The position numbers and the translations under genes were made by a program. Positions 1 to 4,327 of a DNA stretch of 8,533 bases are shown piece after piece. The notes beneath the pieces were generated by a model. The model searched no databases. It was not told the origin of the DNA and saw only the letters and a program-made list of their open reading frames with translations. The stretch's first letter is position 1. Each line of letters opens with the position of its first letter. The stretch is from Afipia sp. (lineage in GTDB: Bacteria > Pseudomonadota > Alphaproteobacteria > Rhizobiales > Xanthobacteraceae): the NCBI GenBank assembly GCA_020056155.1, contig JAGVII010000124.1, positions 1 through 8,533 of the forward strand. Direction: 5' to 3'.

Positions 1-482
1 ATGAAATCCGCAATCTCACCATTCAGCTGATCGACCAAACCGGCCTCAACCACGGCACCGTCGAGACGGCGATCGCGGTCAAGATGGCGATGGAGGCCGG
101 CATGGATCTGGTCGAGATTTCGCCGAACACCAATCCTCCCGTCTGCAAGATCATGGACTACGGGAAGTTCAAGTATTCGGCGCAGAAGAAAGCCGCCGAA
201 GCCCGCAAGAAGCAAAAGGTCGTCGAGATCAAGGAGATCAAGCTCCGCCCGATGATCGACGATCACGACTACGACGTGAAGATGCGCGCGATGCTGCGGT
301 TCTTCGAGGAAGGCGACAAGGTCAAGATCACGCTGCGCTATCGCGGCCGTGAAATGGCGCATCAGGAAATCGGGACCAAGTTGCTCGACAAGGTGAAGGC
401 CTCCGTTGCCGACGTCGCGAAAGTCGAACAGGACGCGCGTTTCGAGGGCCGTCAGGTCGTCATGGTGCTGGCGCCGCGTTAA
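1..482 (+). CDS. infC: Translation initiation factor IF-3, 3' part (5' end outside window)
   Basis: IF-3 binds the 30S subunit, keeps 50S off, and checks the start codon and initiator tRNA. The frame is open from the left edge; the first full codon is at position 3, giving 159 visible residues. The N-terminal domain is seen from [14 protein letters not shown] through [23 protein letters not shown] and the lysine-rich linker helix ([13 protein letters not shown]). The C-terminal domain follows ([34 protein letters not shown], ending QVVMVLAPR). The ATG at 84 is internal, because homology starts well before it. The true start is not visible, so the rare AUU/AUC start of some infC genes cannot be tested. 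In many bacteria infC is followed directly by rpmI and rplT. Here a strong terminator and two opposite-strand genes separate them. Confidence 0.97.
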   Translation, partial: EIRNLTIQLIDQTGLNHGTVETAIAVKMAMEAGMDLVEISPNTNPPVCKIMDYGKFKYSAQKKAAEARKKQKVVEIKEIKLRPMIDDHDYDVKMRAMLRFFEEGDKVKITLRYRGREMAHQEIGTKLLDKVKASVADVAKVEQDARFEGRQVVMVLAPR

Positions 483-512
483 CGGCAGGAGCCGAAGGGC
501 CATCGGATGTTC

Positions 513-543
513 ACAGCCCGTCAGAATCCTGACGGGCTGTTTC
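513..543 (+). terminator. Rho-independent terminator of infC
   Basis: A perfect 12-bp stem (513-524 with 529-540, arm ACAGCCCGTCAG) closes a 4-nt AATC loop and runs straight into TTT, 31 nt after the infC stop. It should end infC transcripts and uncouple infC from rpmI. Read from the other strand it has no T-run, so it is probably not a full terminator for the converging secreted-protein genes. Confidence 0.85.
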
Positions 544-572
544 GTTGGAAAGGCTTTTGCTGGCTCAAGCCG

Positions 573-634
573 CCATTGCGGACGAAGCGAAGCAATCTCC
601 ACTCTTGAGACAGAGCAAGACTCGATTGCTTACG
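573..634. repeat. Degenerate dispersed palindromic repeat, partial right arm
   Basis: The left part (CATTGCGGACGAAGCGAAGC, 574-593, continuing AATC) resembles the common Rhizobiales repeat that reads roughly 'cattgcgagcgaagcgaagcaatcc'. AAGCAATC (590-597) is matched by its reverse complement GATTGCTT (624-631) after 26 nt. The right arm then diverges where the next gene's stop codon (630-632) begins. The family assignment is from memory; the 8-bp inverted repeat is seen directly. Confidence 0.5.
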
Positions 635-1052
635 ACGCGCGCGCCGCTTCCCAGCGTCCGGAGCAGGACATGCTCGACGACTTGCCGCTCCACCGGCCGG
701 AACCGGAATTGGCCGAGAGCTTGCCGCTGGCGCTGGCCTTCTGGTCGCCGCGCGCAATGGCGACGCTGACCGCGCCGGCATCGCCGATCTGGCCGGAAAT
801 ATCGAAGCTGCCGTCACCCGAATAGCTGACGCGGCCGCCGACGACCTTCACGGGATAGCTGTAGGCCGGATCGCAATTGCCGGACTGGGTGATGATGGTG
901 ACCTTCCAGGCGCCGTCGAACGAGGAACCCGCCTGGGCCGAGCCGGCCAGCACAATAGCCGCGGTCAGGGCGGCCGCGGCGAAGGCGGCCAGGGCGAACA
1001 GCCGGGCGGCCGGATTCAAGGACAAAGCAATCGTCTTGGCGCGCGCGGCCAT
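630..1052 (-). CDS. Small secreted protein, conserved Cys-pair domain (paralogue 1)
   Basis: Function unknown; 140 aa. The start at 1052 has a good ribosome site on the minus strand (GTGAGGAAT about 5 nt upstream). Residues 1-41 look like a Sec signal peptide: basic start, long Ala/Leu-rich core, likely cut after AQA at 39-41. The mature part of about 99 residues opens with SSFDGAW and contains TQSGNCDPAY (Cys60), a Gly/Ser-rich alternating middle typical of beta strands, GSGRW, and CSGRWEA near the end (Cys130). Two cysteines in a secreted protein suggest a disulphide. The next gene is a clear paralogue: about 51 of 95 aligned mature residues match by eye. Expected location is periplasm or outside. 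I recall similar unnamed proteins in Bradyrhizobium-like genomes but cannot assign a role. The stop codon lies in the arm of a dispersed repeat. Confidence 0.75.
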   Translation of the reverse strand: MAARAKTIALSLNPAARLFALAAFAAAALTAAIVLAGSAQAGSSFDGAWKVTIITQSGNCDPAYSYPVKVVGGRVSYSGDGSFDISGQIGDAGAVSVAIARGDQKASASGKLSANSGSGRWSGKSSSMSCSGRWEAARAS

Positions 1053-1173
1053 CTGTATTCCTCACGGTTGGTGGGTGCTGAGCGGGATATAGTCGGATTG
1101 TGGCAGGACTACCAGTGCGCCGCAGCAACAACGGCCGCATGTTTCGGAAATCCTGAGTTATTCCAATAATATA

Positions 1174-1539
1174 TTACCGATGCGCTTCCCATCGCCCGCT
1201 GCACCGGGCACCGTTCAGGATGCCGTTCCAGCGTCCCGATCCCGCGTATCCTGACAGCCGCCCGCTGGCCCGGCCGGAGGACCCGCCGCTGGAAATCGCC
1301 ACGCTGACGCCGCCTCGGCCGCTGATCCGTCCATTGATAGCTGCTCCGCCAGTCGAGACGATCCGCCCGCCGCTGACCCGCAGCGGAAAGCTGTAGGCCG
1401 CATCGCAATTGCCGGACTGGGTGACGATCACCACCGTCCAGGGGCCATCGAACGAGGCCGCCTGACCAGGAGACGCCGCGAACAGAACTGCTGCTGCGAG
1501 GACGAAGGAAGCCGACGGTTTCAGAGCCTTGAAATTCAT
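1174..1539 (-). CDS. Small secreted protein, conserved Cys-pair domain (paralogue 2)
   Basis: Function unknown; 121 aa from the ATG at 1539. An in-frame ATG at 1611 would add 24 residues. I reject it because the residues from 1539 (MNFKALKPSASFVLAAAVLF) form a complete signal peptide ending GQA/A at about residue 27, which the longer start would bury. The ribosome site at 1539 is weak. The mature domain mirrors paralogue 1: ASFDGPW, TQSGNCDAAY (Cys45), Gly/Ser-rich strands, GSGRW, and RCSGRWEA at the C-terminus (Cys113), with a two-residue gap. The two genes lie head to tail with 121 nt between them, so they could share a transcript, though no terminator or clear promoter is visible between them. 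Its upstream region (1540-1630) is divergent to the rpmI leader. Likely a local tandem duplication. Confidence 0.72.
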   Translation of the reverse strand: MNFKALKPSASFVLAAAVLFAASPGQAASFDGPWTVVIVTQSGNCDAAYSFPLRVSGGRIVSTGGAAINGRISGRGGVSVAISSGGSSGRASGRLSGYAGSGRWNGILNGARCSGRWEAHR

Positions 1540-1627
1540 GGGACTGGCTTTCAGGCATGAGGGACGCTGATGTCTTGCAGAATAGTCGCAGGAACGGTTC
1601 CTTCCGTTCAAGAGCGGCCGTTAATCG

Positions 1628-1656
1628 TTGCCAATCCGCCGATCCTCTGCCATAAG
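1628..1656 (+). promoter_or_regulatory. Candidate promoter of rpmI-rplT
   Basis: TTGCCA (1628-1633, 5 of 6 to the -35 consensus), a 17-nt spacer, then CATAAG (1651-1656, 4 of 6 to the -10). Because infC is terminated and two opposite-strand genes intervene, a promoter must lie somewhere in about 1600-1770. A start near 1663 would give a leader of about 150 nt. Position inferred only. Confidence 0.35.
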
Positions 1657-1763
1657 CCCAACCTTCGTCGCCCGGCTGATTAAGGGCTGCCGTGGCGACG
1701 CCAGTGCTGACTTTCTCCACACGGGAGGAAGTTGAGCATTATCAACGCTCTAACGAGCATTTC

Positions 1764-1795
1764 AGCCGCCAGATCGCCTTTCGGGGCGGTTTTTT
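1764..1795 (+). terminator. Terminator-like hairpin in the rpmI leader (possible attenuator)
   Basis: A GC-rich stem sits immediately before TTTTTT (1790-1795), 22 nt before the rpmI ATG. Two pairings are possible: AGCCGCC (1764-1770) with GGCGGTT (1785-1791), or AGATCGCCT (1771-1779) with GGGGCGGTT (1784-1792) using G.T pairs. Upstream, GCTC (1747-1750) can pair with GAGC on either side (1734-1737 or 1755-1758), which would permit alternative folds. Autogenous control of infC/rpmI/rplT by L20 is known in other bacteria; attenuation here is inferred. Confidence 0.5.
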
Positions 1796-1817
1796 GTTGC
1801 GGCAACAGGAGAGCCAA

Positions 1818-2018
1818 ATGCCCAAGCTGAAGACCAAGTCGGGCGCCAAAAAGCGCTTCAAAGTGACCGGGACCGGAAAAGTGGTGTCCGCCCATGCAGG
1901 CAAGCGCCACGGCATGATCAAGCGGACCAAGAAGCAGATTCGCCAGCTCCGTGGCACGCGGATTCTGTTCAAGACCGATGGCGATAACGTCAAGAAGTAC
2001 TTCTTGCCGAACGCCTGA
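1818..2018 (+). CDS. rpmI: 50S ribosomal protein bL35
   Basis: 66 aa, the usual length for bL35, a small very basic protein of the large subunit. The start [20 protein letters not shown] and the later [16 protein letters not shown] are the family signature. The open frame extends upstream to 1692, but those residues are not L35-like and would span the leader hairpin. The ATG at 1818 has its own ribosome site (CAGGAGAG, 1806-1813). rplT follows after 64 nt on the same strand, as in nearly all bacteria, so the two are almost certainly cotranscribed. A terminator-like hairpin immediately upstream suggests control at the leader. Confidence 0.97.
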   Translation: MPKLKTKSGAKKRFKVTGTGKVVSAHAGKRHGMIKRTKKQIRQLRGTRILFKTDGDNVKKYFLPNA

Positions 2019-2082
2019 GCGGTTCACCGGGCCGCCTTCGCGCGGCCGCCTGTTTTCCTTTTCCAGATGAAGGACATTCATC

Positions 2083-2442
2083 ATGTCTCGCGTTAAACGC
2101 GGCGTCACAGCTCACGCCAAGCACAAGAAAGTCTACAAGGCCGCCAAGGGTTTTTCCGGCCGCCGCAAGAACACCATCCGCGCCGCCAAGGCCGCCGTGG
2201 ACAAGGCAGGCCAGTACGCCTTCCGCGCCCGCAAGCTGAAGAAGCGCACCTTCCGCGCGCTCTGGATCCAGCGTCTCAACGCCGCCGTGCGTCCGTTCGG
2301 CATGACCTACAGCGTGTTTATCAACGGCCTCGCCAAGTCGGGCGTCGTTGTGGATCGCAAGGTGCTGTCGGATCTCGCGATCCACGAACCGGCGGCGTTC
2401 CAGGCGATCGCTGAAAAGGCCAAAGCCGCGCTCGCGGCGTAA
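2083..2442 (+). CDS. rplT: 50S ribosomal protein bL20
   Basis: 119 aa, full length for bL20, which binds 23S rRNA early in large-subunit assembly and in some bacteria represses its own operon by binding the leader m[33 protein letters not shown] is an extended basic tail (residues 1-30). The globular RNA-binding part follows, with [20 protein letters not shown] (about 59-78) and [20 protein letters not shown] (2070-2074) precedes the ATG at 2083. A TTATAAT-like box and a large palindromic repeat follow the gene before pheS, so pheS may have its own promoter or be read from rplT. Confidence 0.97.
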   Translation: MSRVKRGVTAHAKHKKVYKAAKGFSGRRKNTIRAAKAAVDKAGQYAFRARKLKKRTFRALWIQRLNAAVRPFGMTYSVFINGLAKSGVVVDRKVLSDLAIHEPAAFQAIAEKAKAALAA

Positions 2443-2447
2443 GGTCT

Positions 2448-2478
2448 TTGTCCTCGTTATCGAGGCGCAATTTATAAT
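2448..2478 (+). promoter_or_regulatory. Candidate pheS promoter
   Basis: A perfect TATAAT lies at 2473-2478 just after the rplT stop. The best -35 match, TTGTCC (2448-2453), is 19 nt upstream, longer than ideal. Transcription would start around 2485, inside the left arm of the palindromic repeat, placing the repeat in the pheS leader. Weak support because of the spacer. Confidence 0.3.
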
Positions 2479-2481
2479 GAT

Positions 2482-2568
2482 GTCATGGCCGGGCTTGTCC
2501 CGGCCATCCACGTCTTGCTGGGCGATCTGAATCAAGTCGTGGATGCCCGGGACAAGCCCGGGCATGAC
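2482..2568. repeat. Two-armed palindromic dispersed repeat between rplT and pheS
   Basis: The left arm (2482-2512) and right arm (2538-2568) are reverse complements over 31 nt with two mismatches. Weaker pairing continues inward to 2517/2533, leaving a centre of about 15 nt. Each arm is also a perfect hairpin of its own: 9-bp stem 2485-2493/2499-2507 and 9-bp stem 2543-2551/2557-2565, each with a 5-nt loop. I recognise the 'gcccgggacaagcccgggc' type as a common interspersed repeat in Bradyrhizobium-like genomes, from memory. It could act as a transcript-end structure for rplT. Confidence 0.85.
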
Positions 2569-2615
2569 GACGGAGAAACAAACCGGCCAGACATTCTCGA
2601 CCAGAGGATTGCCGG

Positions 2616-3698
2616 ATGTCCGACCTCGCCAAACTCGAAACCGAAATTCTGGGCGCGATAGAAGCCGCTTCCGATGAAGCCGCGCTGGAGGCCGTGCGCG
2701 TCGGCGCGCTCGGCAAGAAAGGCTCGATCTCCGCGCTGCTCGCGACCCTCGGCAAGATGTCGCCGGACGAGCGCAAGACCGAAGGCGCGAAGATCAATCT
2801 TGCCAAGGACACGGTGACGCAAGCGCTCGCCGCGCGCCGCGACATTCTCAAGAGCGCGGCGCTCGACGCCCGGCTTGCGTCGGAAACCATCGACGTCACG
2901 CTGCCGACCCGCGAGACGCCGGCCGAGCAGGGCCGCATTCATCCGCTCTCTCAGGTGATGGACGAACTCACCGCGATCTTCGCCGACATGGGCTTCTCCA
3001 TCGCGGAAGGTCCGGACATCGAGACCGACGACTACAATTTCACCAAGCTGAATTTCCCCGAGGGCCATCCGGCGCGGGAAATGCACGACACGTTCTTCTT
3101 CAACCGCAAGCCTGACGGCGAACGGCTCTTGCTGCGCACCCACACCTCGCCGGTGCAGGTCCGCACCATGCTGAGCCAGAAGCCGCCGATCCGCGTGATC
3201 TGTCCGGGCCGCACCTATCGCATCGACTCTGACGCGACCCACACGCCGCAGTTCCATCAGGTCGAAGGCCTCGTGATCGACAAGGGCTCGCACCTCGGCC
3301 ACCTGAAATGGATTCTCGCGGAATTCTGCAAGGCGTTCTTCGAGGTCGAGAACGTCAACATGAAATTCCGCCCGTCGTTCTTCCCTTTCACCGAGCCGTC
3401 GCTGGAGGTCGATATCCAGTGCCGCCGCGACAAGGGCGAGATTCGTTTCGGCGAAGGCAACGACTGGCTGGAGATTCTCGGCTGCGGCATGGTGCATCCG
3501 AACGTGCTGCGCGCCTGCGGCATCGATCCCGACGTCTATCAGGGTTTTGCATGGGGCATGGGCATCGACCGCATCGCGATGCTCAAATACGGCATCAACG
3601 ACCTGCGGCAGATGTTCGAGAGCGACACGCGCTGGATCAATCATTACGGCTTCAAGCCGCTCGATGTCCCGACGCTGGCGGGAGGGTTGAGCACGTGA
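2616..3698 (+). CDS. pheS: Phenylalanine--tRNA ligase alpha subunit
   Basis: 360 aa, normal length. With PheT it forms the cytoplasmic (alpha-beta)2 class II synthetase that charges tRNA-Phe using ATP; PheS holds the active site. Residues 1-90 form the N-terminal coiled coil that contacts tRNA. The catalytic domain covers about 105-355: class II motif 2 region ([20 protein letters not shown], 198-217), phenylalanine/ATP pocket residues in PFTEPSLEV (257-265), and motif 3 ([14 protein letters not shown], 310-323). The start at 2616 has AGAGG (2603-2607) upstream. In most genomes pheT follows directly. Here 625 nt with a nuclease gene and three repeats separate them, and no clear intrinsic terminator is visible, so all three genes probably share a transcript. 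Confidence 0.98.
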   Translation: MSDLAKLETEILGAIEAASDEAALEAVRVGALGKKGSISALLATLGKMSPDERKTEGAKINLAKDTVTQALAARRDILKSAALDARLASETIDVTLPTRETPAEQGRIHPLSQVMDELTAIFADMGFSIAEGPDIETDDYNFTKLNFPEGHPAREMHDTFFFNRKPDGERLLLRTHTSPVQVRTMLSQKPPIRVICPGRTYRIDSDATHTPQFHQVEGLVIDKGSHLGHLKWILAEFCKAFFEVENVNMKFRPSFFPFTEPSLEVDIQCRRDKGEIRFGEGNDWLEILGCGMVHPNVLRACGIDPDVYQGFAWGMGIDRIAMLKYGINDLRQMFESDTRWINHYGFKPLDVPTLAGGLST

Positions 3699-3712
3699 TT
3701 GCGATCTCTGCG

Positions 3713-3748
3713 CCCCCTCCCCAACCCTCCCCCGCAAGCGGGAGAGGG
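3713..3748 (+). repeat. GC-rich palindromic repeat copy R1
   Basis: The unit begins CCCCCTCCCCAACCCTCCCC and continues CGCAAGCGGGAGAGGG, 14 nt after the pheS stop. Its 3' two-thirds is an imperfect hairpin (CCCTC..GAGGG plus CCCGC/GCGGG around AA). It matches the reverse complement of R2 with one mismatch over about 36 nt, and R3 in the same orientation with small differences. Confidence 0.85.
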
Positions 3749-3840
3749 AGCCAGTCCATCTCAAGTCCGATACATCCAACAGAACGCCGCCGCCCGGGAA
3801 TAAAACTGTTGGAATCGATCTCTCAGTTCGGCACGCTTCG

Positions 3841-3878
3841 CCCCCTCTCCCGCTTGCGGGGGAGGGCTGGGGAGGGGG
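3841..3878 (-). repeat. GC-rich palindromic repeat copy R2, inverted
   Basis: Reverse-complement copy of R1 (starts CCCCCTCTCCCGCTTGCGGG, ends GGGGAGGGGG). The last ten bases lie 5 nt before the ATG at 3884 and form its Shine-Dalgarno sequence. R1 and R2 are separated by 92 nt that show no gene; that spacer holds an 8-bp inverted repeat (TCCAACAG 3775-3782 with CTGTTGGA 3806-3813). Confidence 0.85.
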
Positions 3879-3883
3879 TCTCG

Positions 3884-4327
3884 ATGGTCGATGAGCCAAA
3901 GCGTCCCGCGTGGAATGTTGGAGCGGCTGCGCGCGCCAATGCCCGACGTTTACGCCGCGATATGACAGATGCCGAACGTGCGATCTGGAAAGAGCTGCGC
4001 GCTCATCGGCTGAATGGTGCAAGCTTTCGCCGGCAAAAGCCTATCGGGCCCTTCATCGTCGATTTTGTCTGCGAGACCTCTCGCCTTGTCATCGAGATCG
4101 ACGGTGGGCAGCACTATGAACCGCAAGGTATCGCGCGCGACCGACAGCGAGATTCGTATTTGACATCTGAAGGCTACAGGGTTTTGCGCTTCAGCAATCA
4201 TGATGTCCTTACCAACAAAACGGGCATGCTCGAAACCATTATTACCGCATTACAAGCAAAAGCCCCCTCCCTACCCTCCCCCGCAAGCGGGAGAGGAGAA
4301 GAAATCGAGGGCGGAGACATCCGATGA
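3884..4327 (+). CDS. DUF559 endonuclease-domain protein (PD-(D/E)XK-like)
   Basis: 147 aa. DUF559 (Pfam PF04480) proteins resemble the very-short-patch-repair nuclease fold; their biological role is not settled. Seen: a basic helical start ([20 protein letters not shown], 18-36), then the core [14 protein letters not shown] with Asp60, [10 protein letters not shown] with Glu71, Asp73 and His77, [18 protein letters not shown], and HDVLTN. Asp60 plus Glu71-X-Asp73 fits the D..(D/E)XK-type metal site with the lysine replaced. The start is chosen at 3884 for the strong GGGGAGGGGG 5 nt upstream. The family domain ends near residue 125; residues 127-138 ([12 protein letters not shown] region) are encoded by repeat R3. 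The stop overlaps the pheT start as ATGA, so the two are probably translationally coupled. Base use is less GC-rich than in pheS and pheT, suggesting later arrival. Confidence 0.85.
   Translation: MVDEPKRPAWNVGAAARANARRLRRDMTDAERAIWKELRAHRLNGASFRRQKPIGPFIVDFVCETSRLVIEIDGGQHYEPQGIARDRQRDSYLTSEGYRVLRFSNHDVLTNKTGMLETIITALQAKAPSLPSPASGRGEEIEGGDIR
4263..4296 (+). repeat. GC-rich palindromic repeat copy R3, inside the DUF559 C-terminus
   Basis: Same orientation as R1 (CCCCCTCCCTACCCTCCCCC then GCAAGCGGGAGAGG), with one base fewer and one substitution in the first half. It is translated as the last part of the DUF559 protein and ends 27 nt before the pheT ATG. Confidence 0.85.

Larger units (their letters stand above)
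3841..4296 (+). other. Candidate repeat-bounded DUF559 cassette inserted in pheST
   Basis: R2 and R3 are inverted with respect to each other and enclose the DUF559 gene almost exactly; R1 is a further copy in direct orientation to R3. No target duplication is evident at either edge. That this is or was a mobile unit is an inference from layout. Recombination between the direct copies R1 and R3 would remove the gene and leave pheS, one repeat, then pheT. Confidence 0.35.

Noticed and set aside
1087..1092. TATATC (minus strand) as -10 of a promoter for paralogue 1
   Set aside because: No convincing -35 at 16-18 nt upstream, so not listed as a feature.
1109..1720. 203-codon minus-strand open frame over paralogue 2
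   Set aside because: Alternate frame of the secreted-protein gene; no signal peptide or conserved domain, and it covers intergenic sequence.
1692..1817. N-terminal extension of rpmI to an upstream ATG
   Set aside because: bL35 begins MPKLKTKSG; the extension spans the leader hairpin and T-run, and the 1818 start has its own ribosome site.
2030..2047. Hairpin GGCCGC/GCGGCC between rpmI and rplT as a terminator
   Set aside because: Six-bp stem followed by GCCTGTTTT rather than a direct T-run; rpmI and rplT are expected to be cotranscribed, so at most a weak pause.
2452..2470. CCTCG-TTAT-CGAGG hairpin after rplT as an intrinsic terminator
   Set aside because: Only 5 bp and the following bases are CGCAATTT, not a T tract.
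3308..3883. Upstream extension of the DUF559 frame into pheS
   Set aside because: Those residues are an out-of-frame reading of pheS and of repeats R1 and R2; the ATG at 3884 has an excellent ribosome site.
2532..4022. 496-codon minus-strand open frame across pheS
   Set aside because: Lies antisense to a certain pheS; low-complexity Arg/Ala/His/Asp composition typical of reverse frames of GC-rich genes, and it runs through repeats at both ends.
3713..4296. The three GC-rich repeats as a CRISPR array
   Set aside because: Copies are in mixed orientation with unequal spacing (92 nt, then a whole gene) and are internally palindromic dispersed repeats; no cas genes.
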